A DNA stretch of 64,000 nucleotides from contig NZ_LN650648.1 of assembly GCF_900002575.1 (NCBI RefSeq), forward strand, positions 2,395,565-2,459,564, in the 5' to 3' direction. Every line of letters begins with the position of its first letter. Within the stretch, counting starts at the first letter, position 1. Below the pieces are notes generated by a model. That model was given only the letters and a program-made list of their open reading frames with translations. It was not told where the DNA came from and did not search any database. The stretch comes from Romboutsia hominis. Its GTDB lineage: Bacteria; Bacillota; Clostridia; Peptostreptococcales; Peptostreptococcaceae. The position numbers and the translations under genes are program-made. Below are positions 26,523-35,278 of this stretch, one piece after another.

Positions 26523-26720
26523 ATGTTTTTTAATGATATTTTTATGGACAAAGATGTTGAAGGGTCGTACTCTAATAGCTATGATAAGATGATAAATTTA
26601 GCTAGTAGGGTTTTTGTTGATGATAATGTGGATGCTGATAGGAAAAAGGAGCTTTATTTGTTGCTTTGTTGTGCTTATGGGCAGTTGGATGATTTTGATA
26701 ATAAAAAGAATTCTATTTAG
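26523..26720 (+). CDS. Small protein of unknown function (paralogue of the gene at 35.3 kb)
   Basis: 65 residues, acidic, no signal peptide or membrane segment. The core YDKMINLASRVFVDDNV and DRKKELYLLLCCAYG matches the 56-residue protein at 35279-35449 (DKIMEIASVVFSSDNF, EKKDLYMKISLMYE) in pattern and length. Both have an AGGGGGATT ribosome site. It is the only plus-strand gene in its neighbourhood. Family not recognised; probably helical. Confidence 0.65.
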   Translation: MFFNDIFMDKDVEGSYSNSYDKMINLASRVFVDDNVDADRKKELYLLLCCAYGQLDDFDNKKNSI

Positions 26721-26768
26721 TTATTGTACTAAAACATAAAAGTAATCATATTTTGCCATATTAAAAAA

Positions 26769-26807
26769 CACCCCAATTGTTAGAATTTTGGTCCAACAAT
26801 TGGGGTG
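26769..26807 (-). terminator. Terminator of the GtrII-type gene
   Basis: 13-bp perfect stem CACCCCAATTGTT / AACAATTGGGGTG, 13-nt loop, followed by T6 on the minus strand. Confidence 0.88.
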
Positions 26808-26835
26808 CAGTACAGACTTTCATATATACTCTTTT

Positions 26836-28389
26836 TTAACTAAATTTAACCACAACTACATCATCAATTTTCTTTATACACTCTTTGTTAGGGAATGACT
26901 TCATACTTTTATATTCTTCTGAATTCATTATTTCATTTGCCTTTTTATCACTAACAGAATTTAGATTAAGACCTATGTAATACTTAATAAATTGGTTAAA
27001 ATGGTAATCTGAAAAGAATATGCTATTGCCATCTGTCCCTGTAACATGTCCAATATACTCACTGTAATTACCAGGTGTATTATGAGTATAAGGACTTCCT
27101 GCAAATAGTACTGGAGTAGAGGGATTATATTCTTCGCTCATCTCTAATCTATCAACCACCCTTACTGCTAATGAATACTCTTTTTCATATCTTTGATGCA
27201 TATTTAAGTATGATATATTAGCAACTAATATAAAGTTCCAAATGATTATCCAAGTAATAACTAATGGTAAACTATAAACTATTTGTTGTAACAAATTATT
27301 TATACCTTTTTTAATCGATATTTTTTCATTTAAGGTAATTATAGCTACAAATAAAAGTGACCAAGACATCCTCATAACCATATGATATGCCGTACCCTCT
27401 GAAATAAAATATGCAAATCCAGTAATAAAAGGAATACTAACTAATGCAATTAAGACTAATATTAACTTTAATATATCTTTATAAATCTTATTTAATTTAA
27501 TTAAATATAATAACATAATTCCTGCAAAAACAAATAACAATAATATTAGACTAGAAAATGAAGCGTCATATCCACCTGTCACAACTTTAGGTAAATTTTT
27601 AAATTCCGTTAATATGTTTAATATAGATTGTTTATTAATAGAAAATCCTTGATCTGCTCCTTGATAAGAACCAAGACCTCTGTGTAGTATAAAAATAAAT
27701 ACTTTTAAAATAATAAAATATAGAACCATTCCAATAAGTGCCATAATTACAAATCTTATAGCATACTTTATGTTGTCTACAATATCTTCATCCTTATTAA
27801 ATACTTTTAACATAATAACTAATAATGATAAAAGTACAGCAAATCCTAAATTAACTTGGTATATTCCTATTGCAAATGCTAACATAACTCCTGCAACAAT
27901 ATATCCTCTTTTATATTTTTTAGTTATAAATACAGCTAGTGCCGATAACATCATCCCCATCATATATCCATCGGCTAAAAACATATATGAAAATGTACTT
28001 GTGACTACAGGAAATGTTACGATAATAGCTGATATGGCTATTGCACTAGACATCTTTTTTATTTCTAAGACGTTCACAATTATAGCACATGTTATACCTA
28101 TAAATACTAAAGATAACATTCCTATTACCCATGGTATATCTACTATAGAAGATAATTTTTGAGATTCATTTAAAAACCATCTTCCCATATGTATCCAAAT
28201 TTTGTCTCCTTTGAAGTTATACATACTATCCCAGTTTGGCAATACATTGACGAACATAAATATATGAGTCAATAATCCTAAAACCATCACTGTTATAAAT
28301 GCTACTTTTTCTACATTTGAAATTTTAGAGCATATTTTTCTAAAATCAATTTTTTCAGTATTTTTTATTTTGTTGATAATCGTACTCAT
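26836..28389 (-). CDS. GtrII-type (Glucos_trans_II) membrane glycosyltransferase
   Basis: 517 residues with about ten or more membrane segments. The region NVLPNWDSMYNFKGDKIWIHMGRWFLNESQKLSS, with the Asp and the GRW motif after the first helix, is typical of the Glucos_trans_II family (PF14264), which adds glucose side chains from polyprenyl-phosphate-glucose. A C-terminal extracytoplasmic tail (about 430-517) follows the last helix. It probably decorates a surface glycan and needs a lipid-linked sugar. No lipid-glucose synthase lies next to it. Confidence 0.82.
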   Translation of the reverse strand: MSTIINKIKNTEKIDFRKICSKISNVEKVAFITVMVLGLLTHIFMFVNVLPNWDSMYNFKGDKIWIHMGRWFLNESQKLSSIVDIPWVIGMLSLVFIGITCAIIVNVLEIKKMSSAIAISAIIVTFPVVTSTFSYMFLADGYMMGMMLSALAVFITKKYKRGYIVAGVMLAFAIGIYQVNLGFAVLLSLLVIMLKVFNKDEDIVDNIKYAIRFVIMALIGMVLYFIILKVFIFILHRGLGSYQGADQGFSINKQSILNILTEFKNLPKVVTGGYDASFSSLILLLFVFAGIMLLYLIKLNKIYKDILKLILVLIALVSIPFITGFAYFISEGTAYHMVMRMSWSLLFVAIITLNEKISIKKGINNLLQQIVYSLPLVITWIIIWNFILVANISYLNMHQRYEKEYSLAVRVVDRLEMSEEYNPSTPVLFAGSPYTHNTPGNYSEYIGHVTGTDGNSIFFSDYHFNQFIKYYIGLNLNSVSDKKANEIMNSEEYKSMKSFPNKECIKKIDDVVVVKFS

Positions 28390-28556
28390 TTTGCTCCCAT
28401 TCTATAAAGTTTTATTTTTTGTATTTACTCTGTGAATACTTAATATATTCTATATTATTTTCTATATTTTTACAATTAAAACAATTTTTCTACTCCATTC
28501 GCTAGACATTTTTTATATTTAAATAAGTTAACTATAGATAACTTTAGATAACTTTA

Positions 28557-28588
28557 AAAAGAGTATAGACTTTCGTCTATACTCTTTT
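28557..28588. terminator. Terminator of the S-layer-type gene
   Basis: 14-bp perfect stem AAAAGAGTATAGAC / GTCTATACTCTTTT around a TTTC loop, with T5 on the minus side. Confidence 0.9.
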
Positions 28589-28620
28589 AGGAAGATTAAT
28601 GAAATTATATTAATTGAATA

Positions 28621-30978
28621 TTATTTTGTGAATAAGTTATTTATAGTTGACCAAACTTGAGCAGCTATACCTTCACCTATTTGAGTCTTATTTGTTATAG
28701 TTGGGTTTTTAGCTTTTATTACTGATTGTTGCTCAGCATTTACAGCATTAGTAGCTAATACTACTGGAGAATTAGTTTGACCAGCTAATACACCTGCAGA
28801 TAAAGCATCAACTAATCCTTGGTTATCTGATTTAGCAACATATAAGTTTTTCATATTATCAGCTGTAGCAAATTCTTTTATAACTGCAGCATTAGTTCCT
28901 TGTCTATCAGCACCTGATAATCTTTCTGTAGCATTAGTCATACCAGCATCTTTTAATTGAGTTTTTATAGATTCTGGAGCTCTATCAGCACCACCTATTA
29001 TATATGATTGAGCAGCTTTATTTCCTGATATATAATTTATTTGATCTGTACTTAATCCAGTTTTATCATTAGCTAATAATATTGGATTAGTAGCTCCTTT
29101 TCTAGCAGCGATCGGTGCTATACTCATAGCATCTGGCTCTGCGTATCCACCAGCAACGTATACAGTTCCATCTAATTTAGGTTCCATAACTTTAGCTATT
29201 GCTAAAGATGTTTCGTATCTATCGTCACCTTGTATTCTAGTTACAGTATATCCTTTAGCCTTTAATTGAGTTTCAACAGATTTAGATATAGTGTTTTCTC
29301 CACCTATAACATATACGTTTTTAGCTCCATTAGCTGGTAATACTCTTGCTATTTCTGCCATAGTCTTATCATTAACTTTATCTTTTCCAGTTAATAATAT
29401 TGGAGCAGTCTTACTTGCAGCAAATGGAGTAGCTGTTAATCCATCAGCTAAAGCAGTTCCTGAAACTAAAACAACATTTTGTGCTGAGTTATTAGCTGTA
29501 AATGTAGCTTTACTTACTTGTACCGCTGTATCATATCTATCAGCACCAGCTAATGTTTTTATTGGAGCATTGTTAGTTAATGCTTGTTTTAATGCAGTTA
29601 AATCATTGTTGCTTCCTGATATAACTGTTTTAGCAAATGCACCGTCAGCTACATTTGTAGCTAAGCTAGTAGCATTCGTCATTTCTTTAGTTTTATCCAC
29701 TGGGAATGTTATAGTTAATGTACCGTTTGTAACATCACCTATAGTAGCATTTCCTGCTGGAGTTTGTATAGCATTGTAGTCTTTTATAAATTTATATAAT
29801 TGATTTCCTGCATCTGTAAATCTACCTATTGAAGAATCATATAAGTCTTGTGCTTTATAGCTAGTAGTTGCAACTGCTTTATAGTCAACACCATAGTTTC
29901 TATTAGCTTCAAAATCACTTGGTTGTCCATTTTGAGCTATTTGTAAATTTTCTCTCGCAACTTCAAATCCAGTTACTACTGTATCGTCATTAGTAGCAGC
30001 TTGTTCATTAGTTGTTACACCAGCTATTACTTGTCCATCTTTATCTAAGTAGCTTCCTGATTTATCTTGAGAATATATAGGAGCTTGTAAGTTAAGTTCA
30101 GTATCTCCTGTTTTTAATGTTAAAGGAGTTGTATTATTTTTTAAAGTTAATTCTACTGTATTATCATCAACTTTTTTAGTATCAGTTATAAAATTATTTG
30201 TTAATGCTTCTAATGCTGTATTTGTAGCATTAGTTATATCTTGAACATTTGTTTTTATAGTTTCTAGAGCAGCTTTTGCAGCTTGAACATTAGCTGGTGT
30301 TATTAATTCAGCAGAATTACCTGCAGCATCAGATTTAACAGCAGCTGCTGCTTTTTTTACCGCTGCATCTGCTGCTGTTAAATCAGCTGGAACATTATCC
30401 TTTGCAGCTGTTATTGCAGATGTTATTGCTGTTTGTACTGCTGTAACTTTAGTTTGTGCATCAGTTGCTTCACTTTTCGTATCTATTACTGCAAGAGATG
30501 CTGTATCTAAAACATTTGTTATCTCTTCTTGAGTATATTTTCCTTCTTTCCAGTTAACTATTTGTCCATTAACTGTGTTATGTCCATTATCTATTACTTC
30601 TATATTTAAAAATCTATTATCTGTATTATTTAGTTGTGCTAAAGCAACATCTAATTGATCCATATCTGTTAAGTTAGATATGTTATTTTTAGCGTTCTCA
30701 CATTTTACTTGTATAGTATAAACACATTGTCCTGCTACAGCTTTTGTTAAATTTTGTTTTTCTGAATTTTGATATGTTACATCCTTTAACATATTTGCTT
30801 CGTTAGTATACTTAGTGTTTAAAAATCCTTGTATTTCCCCTTTTAATTGATTAACTGCGTTAGCATCAGTAGAAGCTATTACTTGATTATCTAAAGTATC
30901 AGCAAAAGCTAAGGCTGGAGCTACTGAAGTTGCCGCACTAACTGCAGCTATTGTTATAGCCATATTTCTTTTTTTCAT
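28621..30978 (-). CDS. Large CWB2 protein, likely S-layer protein
   Basis: 785 residues. Signal peptide 1-26 (ALAFA), a long Ala/Asn/Thr-rich N-terminal region (27-480) with low similarity to anything recognised, and three CWB2 repeats (about 480-785: LAGADRYDTAVQVS, IQGDDRYETSLAIA, LSGADRQGTNAAVI). Size, biased composition and a near-consensus promoter point to an abundant surface-layer protein, in the manner of SlpA: variable part outside, CWB2 part on the wall polymer. It is not next to secA2, unlike slpA in C. difficile. Promoter, leader motif and Spo0A-like boxes are listed separately. Ribosome site GGAGGG. Confidence 0.88.
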   Translation of the reverse strand: MKKRNMAITIAAVSAATSVAPALAFADTLDNQVIASTDANAVNQLKGEIQGFLNTKYTNEANMLKDVTYQNSEKQNLTKAVAGQCVYTIQVKCENAKNNISNLTDMDQLDVALAQLNNTDNRFLNIEVIDNGHNTVNGQIVNWKEGKYTQEEITNVLDTASLAVIDTKSEATDAQTKVTAVQTAITSAITAAKDNVPADLTAADAAVKKAAAAVKSDAAGNSAELITPANVQAAKAALETIKTNVQDITNATNTALEALTNNFITDTKKVDDNTVELTLKNNTTPLTLKTGDTELNLQAPIYSQDKSGSYLDKDGQVIAGVTTNEQAATNDDTVVTGFEVARENLQIAQNGQPSDFEANRNYGVDYKAVATTSYKAQDLYDSSIGRFTDAGNQLYKFIKDYNAIQTPAGNATIGDVTNGTLTITFPVDKTKEMTNATSLATNVADGAFAKTVISGSNNDLTALKQALTNNAPIKTLAGADRYDTAVQVSKATFTANNSAQNVVLVSGTALADGLTATPFAASKTAPILLTGKDKVNDKTMAEIARVLPANGAKNVYVIGGENTISKSVETQLKAKGYTVTRIQGDDRYETSLAIAKVMEPKLDGTVYVAGGYAEPDAMSIAPIAARKGATNPILLANDKTGLSTDQINYISGNKAAQSYIIGGADRAPESIKTQLKDAGMTNATERLSGADRQGTNAAVIKEFATADNMKNLYVAKSDNQGLVDALSAGVLAGQTNSPVVLATNAVNAEQQSVIKAKNPTITNKTQIGEGIAAQVWSTINNLFTK

Positions 30979-31007
30979 AATATTACCCTCCGATGTATGT
31001 TATTTTA

Positions 31008-31036
31008 ACATCTCTCAGACCTTTGTATCTCTCACA
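31008..31036 (-). promoter_or_regulatory. 5' leader motif complementary to the twin small RNAs (target 1)
   Basis: The mRNA is predicted to begin at TGTGAGAGATAC (31036-31025), followed by nine bases and then GAGAGATGTT (31017-31008). Both parts are complementary to small RNAs A and B (GTATTTCTCACA with one G-U pair, and AACATCTC) in the correct order for one continuous duplex with an internal loop. The motif ends about 20 bases before the GGAGGG ribosome site. A small palindrome ATGTTA/TAACAT overlaps its end. Confidence 0.65.
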
Positions 31037-31042
31037 GGACTA

Positions 31043-31071
31043 ATCATAATCTTAGAAAACATTTTTTTCAA
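31043..31071 (-). promoter_or_regulatory. Strong predicted promoter of the S-layer-type gene
   Basis: -35 TTGAAA (31071-31066), exactly 17 bp, -10 TATGAT (31048-31043). Start expected near 31036. Confidence 0.8.
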
Positions 31072-31101
31072 CGGTTTTAGCTAATCTTTCAACTTTCCAA
31101 A

Positions 31102-31205
31102 ATCCCCTTTTTTCGACATTTTCTAACATTCAAATCCATTTTTTTACATTTTAATTTCTCTATATACTGCCATTACATAGCTAAAGCTATCCCCTTTTTT
31201 CGACA
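31102..31205 (-). promoter_or_regulatory. Two 17-bp repeats containing Spo0A boxes (TGTCGAA)
   Basis: TGTCGAAAAAAGGGGAT occurs twice on the minus strand, at 31118-31102 and 31205-31189, 87 bp apart. TGTCGAA is the consensus 0A box bound by Spo0A. The nearer box lies roughly 75-80 bp upstream of the predicted start point, a place where it could act on the S-layer promoter. Confidence 0.55.
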
Positions 31206-31304
31206 CTTTTCCCCTTTTTCATTGAAAACACTACATTTTCAAACAAAAGATTCAATTTCTAACTTTATCATTTCAAACATTATTCACAAATATTTTTCTA
31301 AATC

Positions 31305-31538
31305 TTAACCACATTTAACTATTCTTCTTATATGATTAACGCTCATTTTATATTCCCTAGCTAATATAGATGCATTAACTCCATTAAATCTTTTAATAAT
31401 TTCTTCATTCCTTTTATCCCTTATAGCGCTACTATAAGTTGGAACATATAAACTGTTACCTCCATATAGTTTGCATATCTCTAAATATACTTCTTCACCA
31501 ACTAACTCATATAAAGCCTCTAAGTCTTCTCTTATCAT
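31305..31538 (-). CDS. Small Mor-type transcriptional regulator
   Basis: 77 residues. DLEALYELVGEEVYLEICKLYGGNSLYVP is followed by a helix-turn-helix, SILAREYKMSVNHIRRIV, the layout of the Mor transcription activator family (PF08765) known from Mu-like phages and integrated elements of Firmicutes. DNA-binding; target unknown. Marks the left side of the mobile-element stretch at 31.3-36.6 kb. Confidence 0.8.
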   Translation of the reverse strand: MIREDLEALYELVGEEVYLEICKLYGGNSLYVPTYSSAIRDKRNEEIIKRFNGVNASILAREYKMSVNHIRRIVKCG

Positions 31539-31707
31539 ACTTTCCTCCTGTTTTTTATTATTTTCCTTACTTTTTCCTTCTATTTATATAGTAGTGTCAC
31601 TAAATACCTCTTTCCACAAAAGTATTTGAGAAACATATATCCCTTACATAAGTTGTCAACCTACATTATAACTACATATAATTTTTCTCACCTATTATAT
31701 AAGTATA

Positions 31708-31747
31708 AGCAAGGCAACTTGCTAAAATAACTTAGCTAATTGCTAAG
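31708..31747 (+). promoter_or_regulatory. Two small hairpins in the leader of the DUF1659 operon
   Basis: AGCAAG-GCAA-CTTGCT (31708-31723, a GNRA-type tetraloop) and CTTAGC-TAATT-GCTAAG (31731-31747) lie just before the GGAGG ribosome site. They may stabilise the mRNA 5' end. Confidence 0.45.
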
Positions 31748-31765
31748 AATATAAGGAGGATTATT

Positions 31766-31990
31766 ATGGCGGTAGTAGTAACTAAAAACCCATCAGGACT
31801 TAAATTAAGATATGATTGTGGAAAGGATGATGAGACTGGAAAAAGCATAGTTAAAAGTAAAACTTATGCTAATATATCACCAGATGCACTAGACCAAAAT
31901 GTATATGATGTTGCAGCAGCAATTTCATCACTTCAATCTAATACTCTTTTAAGTGTATCTAAAATAGACACTAATACCTTATCAGAATAA
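31766..31990 (+). CDS. DUF1659 family protein
   Basis: 74 residues: MAVVVTKNPSGLKLRYDCGKD, then KSKTYANISPDALDQNVYDVAAAISSL, matching DUF1659 (PF07872). Function unknown. In many clostridia and bacilli this gene sits with a DUF2922 and a YvrJ gene, exactly as here. Ribosome site AAGGAGG. Confidence 0.85.
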   Translation: MAVVVTKNPSGLKLRYDCGKDDETGKSIVKSKTYANISPDALDQNVYDVAAAISSLQSNTLLSVSKIDTNTLSE

Positions 31991-32049
31991 AATTACTTAT
32001 TTTATATGTTATTTAAAAAATTTAATTATTAAAATTAGGGGGATATATT

Positions 32050-32277
32050 ATGGAAATAAAAAAGAAACTTGTAATGACTTTTAAAACTTTAAATGGAAAA
32101 AATTTTTCTTTATCAGTAGATGATCCTAGAGAAAATCTAACTGAATCTGAGATAAAGTCTGCTATGACTTTAGTTTTATCAAAAGGTGTATTTATTGTAA
32201 ATGGAGAGGAATTAGCTGCTTTAGTAGATGCTAAGGTAGTTCAAACTGATACTACTGAATACGACTTAGTTGTATAA
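32050..32277 (+). CDS. DUF2922 family protein
   Basis: 75 residues: KLVMTFKTLNGKNFSLSVDDPRENLTESEIKSAM, then KGVFIVNGEELAALVDAKVVQTDTTEYDL, typical of DUF2922 (PF11148). Function unknown; second gene of the three-gene operon. Ribosome site GGGGG. Confidence 0.85.
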   Translation: MEIKKKLVMTFKTLNGKNFSLSVDDPRENLTESEIKSAMTLVLSKGVFIVNGEELAALVDAKVVQTDTTEYDLVV

Positions 32278-32281
32278 TTAG

Positions 32282-32431
32282 TTGGAAGAAAACTTGCAAA
32301 ATCTGATTGCTAATGTTGGCTTTCCTATTGCTCTTTCTATGTATTTATTAGTTAGAATAGAAGGAAAGCTAACTAAACTAACAGATAGTATTAGTGAACT
32401 CTCTAAAAATATAGGGGCTGTCTCTAAATAG
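32282..32431 (+). CDS. YvrJ family membrane peptide
   Basis: 49 residues from a TTG at 32282: EENLQNLIANVGFPIALSMY then LLVRIEGKLTKLTDSISELS. The NxGFPIxxxxYLLxRxE pattern is the YvrJ family (PF12841), with a short membrane helix. It starts four bases after the DUF2922 stop with no clear ribosome site of its own, so translation is probably coupled. Completes the DUF1659-DUF2922-YvrJ set. Confidence 0.78.
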   Translation: MEENLQNLIANVGFPIALSMYLLVRIEGKLTKLTDSISELSKNIGAVSK

Positions 32432-32448
32432 AGGCTAGCTCCTTTTTA
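32412..32448 (+). terminator. Terminator overlapping the end of the YvrJ gene
   Basis: Nested hairpin: AGGGGCT/AGCTCCT outside, CTCT/AGAG inside, then T5. It starts within the last codons of the YvrJ gene. Confidence 0.65.
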
Positions 32449-32469
32449 CTTTTCCTATACTAAGTAACA

Positions 32470-33774
32470 TTAATAATTAATAGACTGAAAATGAAGTCTT
32501 TTTCCATTGTAGCAATAATGCCTATATCCAGTTTCTCCATCTCTACATTTTGCAACTATTAAATCAACTAGCTTTATTCCATTTTTCCTAGAATTTATAA
32601 CCTTATCTCTATTTGTACCTATAGCTTTTATAGCATCCTCAAAATCAGAATTAACAGGTTCATGAATATATACTACATTGTTGCTATCGTGAAATATAGC
32701 CTTACTATCTCTCATTGGTCTCTCTCCCCAAGGTCTAAAGTCCTTCATCTCATCATTTAATTGACTAAGTTGAATAACAGGTATATTAAAATCTAAAGTA
32801 ATATTTTTAAGCTCCCTAGATAAACTAGCCACTTCTCTTTCTCTATTTTGCATAGTAGATTCAACATTCATAAGCTGAACATAATCTATAATAACTAAAT
32901 CTGGCTCTAACTCTCTTATTCTTCTTTTTAATGCACTAATAGTGCTTATCTTATCATTTATATACATTAAGTTTTGACTAGAGTACTCCTTAAAAGTATC
33001 TATAACCAATTTCCACTCATCTTCTTCTAATTGCTTATTCTTCATTTTCTTGGTGCTAATTCCAGTCTTTTTTGTAATATTTCTCATAAAAACTTGCTCA
33101 TTACTCATTTCCCTACTAATAAATAATACCTTTTTCTTTTGAAAAACACAGTTTAACATAATCTGAAGAGCTAAAGCAGTCTTACCAACACCACTTCTAG
33201 CAGCAATAGTTGTAAGCTCACCTTTAAATAACCCTCCTATAATATTGTCCAAATATTCAACACCAAACTTTATTCCCATATCTTCATCATTTTCTAAATA
33301 ATCAAGCAATCTTTCACAAATATCTTTAACACTATCATTATAATTTTGAGTATTTTTATTTAAAATTTCCCTCATTCTTTTCTCAAAATTATATACAACC
33401 AAATCCATATCTTCATCATCACCTAAGTCTTGAAAAAGATTAGTACAATTTTTGATAATCTCTCTTCTTAAATACTTGTCCTTTAAAATTCTAATATGAC
33501 TATCTATAGAATAATTTTCCCCAATAGCTACCATATCAGTTAAATAGCTTATCTCTATATTAATATATCTGTCCTTAAGCTTTGTATATACACTTTGAAT
33601 ATCAATAGCCATATTATTTTTATACAAAACTTTCATAACATCTAAAATATACTTATGAATATTTATAGTGAATAAATCCTCATATAATTCCTCTAGCTTA
33701 AAATTTAATGTATTATCACTTATTAAGCTCCCAATAATACTTTGCTCTATATTAATAGCATCAAACTTCTTCAT
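32470..33774 (-). CDS. Phage-type replicative DNA helicase (DnaB-like)
   Basis: 434 residues. N-terminal DnaB domain (1-110; NIEQSIIGSLISD) and C-terminal RecA-like helicase with Walker A ARSGVGKTALALQI, Walker B PDLVIIDYVQLM and the late DSKAIFHDSNNVVYIHEP region. It unwinds DNA ahead of the fork. Found 8 bp downstream of a replication-initiator-like gene, so it is part of an element-encoded replication module and not the chromosomal dnaB. Confidence 0.9.
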   Translation of the reverse strand: MKKFDAINIEQSIIGSLISDNTLNFKLEELYEDLFTINIHKYILDVMKVLYKNNMAIDIQSVYTKLKDRYINIEISYLTDMVAIGENYSIDSHIRILKDKYLRREIIKNCTNLFQDLGDDEDMDLVVYNFEKRMREILNKNTQNYNDSVKDICERLLDYLENDEDMGIKFGVEYLDNIIGGLFKGELTTIAARSGVGKTALALQIMLNCVFQKKKVLFISREMSNEQVFMRNITKKTGISTKKMKNKQLEEDEWKLVIDTFKEYSSQNLMYINDKISTISALKRRIRELEPDLVIIDYVQLMNVESTMQNREREVASLSRELKNITLDFNIPVIQLSQLNDEMKDFRPWGERPMRDSKAIFHDSNNVVYIHEPVNSDFEDAIKAIGTNRDKVINSRKNGIKLVDLIVAKCRDGETGYRHYCYNGKRLHFQSINY

Positions 33775-33782
33775 AGTTCCCC

Positions 33783-34574
33783 CTAATAATCAAATTCAAT
33801 TTCCCATTCTTCATCAGACTCTTCTTTTGAATAATTTAAAATTTCTTCATTCAAATACCCTTCAAACTTATTGCTAAATAAAGTTTCAGGTCTTAAATAT
33901 TTTTGCATATCACTATACATCCATTGTTTTGACTTAATATCTATAACTTTCTTAAAATCTTCTAACTCAAATCCTTCATTTACCCTTGCCTTAATAAGGC
34001 TTTTTGTTTTATTGGTGGTTGGTTTAAAATTCTTTTTACAGGTTTTATTAAAATAAGCAATTACATCAATACATATATTATTTATTTTTTTATTTATATT
34101 ATCTTTTTCTAAGTTGCCTTCTTTAGTTACACATTTATTATCATTATTAATATCACTATCTATATAATCTTTAAAATCTTTATCCCCTAAATCCTTAAAA
34201 TCACTAATATATAATACTTCGCTTAAATTTGTATCATTATCATTTTTAGTTATTATTTTTGTATCAACTTTAGTATCATGCCTAGAGTCAGTTATATATT
34301 TATATATAGAACATTTATTAGTTTTATTGCCTTTAACTACCCTACTAATAATACCTAACTCTACAAAGCTTTTAATTAATCTTTGCACCTTACCCTTAGA
34401 AAAACCAAGCTCACTAACTGCCCCACTTATAGTAAATGTAAAATACCCAGCTTCAAGTTTTTTGTAAATATTATTAGCATTAACCCTCCTCATAAGATAA
34501 TGATTAAAAATAATCTTGTCTACATCCTTAATTGGATTAAACCTAAGGACTCTAATATTTAACTTACTATACAT
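33783..34574 (-). CDS. Phage replication-initiator-like protein (winged helix plus Phg_2220_C domain)
   Basis: 263 residues. N-terminal winged-helix part (about 35-90; AVSELGFSKGKVQRLIKSFVELGIISRV), a charged low-complexity linker (105-170) and a C-terminal conserved phage domain (about 175-250: VIAYFNKTCKKNFKPTTNKTKSLIKARVNEGF, KKVIDIKSKQWMYSDMQKYLRPETLFSNKFEGYL), which recruits the helicase in related phages. Divergent from the repressor gene, sharing a control region. Confidence 0.85.
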   Translation of the reverse strand: MYSKLNIRVLRFNPIKDVDKIIFNHYLMRRVNANNIYKKLEAGYFTFTISGAVSELGFSKGKVQRLIKSFVELGIISRVVKGNKTNKCSIYKYITDSRHDTKVDTKIITKNDNDTNLSEVLYISDFKDLGDKDFKDYIDSDINNDNKCVTKEGNLEKDNINKKINNICIDVIAYFNKTCKKNFKPTTNKTKSLIKARVNEGFELEDFKKVIDIKSKQWMYSDMQKYLRPETLFSNKFEGYLNEEILNYSKEESDEEWEIEFDY

Positions 34575-34587
34575 AAAATCCCCCTTT

Positions 34588-34719
34588 AAGTTTCGTATTT
34601 GTTAATTAGTTTTATCTTTGTTATCTTTAATTAAATTGTAGTTCTATTTATGTTAACTTTCAATATATTTTTAATATTTTTTACTAATATTTGTTTTTTA
34701 GTTTACACCAACGAAACTT
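34588..34719. promoter_or_regulatory. Divergent control region with inverted operator half-sites
   Basis: AAGTTTCGT (34588-34596) and its reverse complement ACGAAACTT (34711-34719) lie near the two ends of the intergenic region. The second sits between the -35 (TTTACA, 34702-34707) and -10 (TATACT, 34725-34730; 17-bp spacing) of the repressor gene. Likely operators for the XRE repressor, controlling itself and the replication genes. Confidence 0.55.
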
Positions 34720-34755
34720 TATACTATACTTTAAGTATGGTGAGGTGGATTTAAA

Positions 34756-35112
34756 ATGACTTTTGGACAAAGATTTAAAGAACTTAGGATTCAAAAAGGT
34801 CTAAAACAACAAGAGTTAGTAGATGATTTTAATAAGATATATGGTTATACATTCACAAAGTCAGCAATATCTCAATATGAAAACGACAAGAGAAAGCCAG
34901 AAACAGAAGCACTTAGAGATTTCGCCCTGTACTTTAATGTATCTTTAGATTACTTACTATGTATAAATGAAGACAGAGATATTAATATAGATATAAAAGA
35001 CCAGTTCTTAGATTTTGTTGAAGAATTCTTTAAAAACAAAGATGTTAGTAGAGATGAAAAGGACAAGCTATTTAAAGAGCTATCTACACTTTATTTTGAT
35101 TCATTAAAATAG
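34756..35112 (+). CDS. XRE-family (CI-like) repressor
   Basis: 118 residues. Helix-turn-helix at 5-65 (RFKELRIQKGLKQQELVD, TKSAISQYENDKRKPETEALRDFALYFNVSLDYLL), then a short acidic helical tail for dimerisation. A single-domain lysogeny-type regulator without a peptidase domain. Probably represses the divergent replication operon and its own promoter. Confidence 0.9.
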   Translation: MTFGQRFKELRIQKGLKQQELVDDFNKIYGYTFTKSAISQYENDKRKPETEALRDFALYFNVSLDYLLCINEDRDINIDIKDQFLDFVEEFFKNKDVSRDEKDKLFKELSTLYFDSLK

Positions 35113-35140
35113 GCTACGCAACGCGTGGCTAATTTTTCAG
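35107..35140 (+). terminator. Terminator of the repressor gene
   Basis: Stem TAGGCTACGC / GCGTGGCTA with one bulged G and one G-U, flanked by AAAA and TTTTT. It overlaps the stop codon. Confidence 0.7.
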
Positions 35141-35278
35141 CTTAGTGCAAAACATATATTCTGTATATTTACGAACTTTTGCACTATATATACTATTTAT
35201 TTGAATTTTTGTTATTTTAGTTATTTGATGTCATTTTAAACAATTTTAATTATAATAATAAACTCAGGGGGATTTTTT

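Noticed and set aside
28621..30978. Naming the 785-residue protein slpA
   Set aside because: The N-terminal region shows no recognisable SlpA low-molecular-weight part or cleavage site, and it is not beside secA2. Only S-layer-type is supported.
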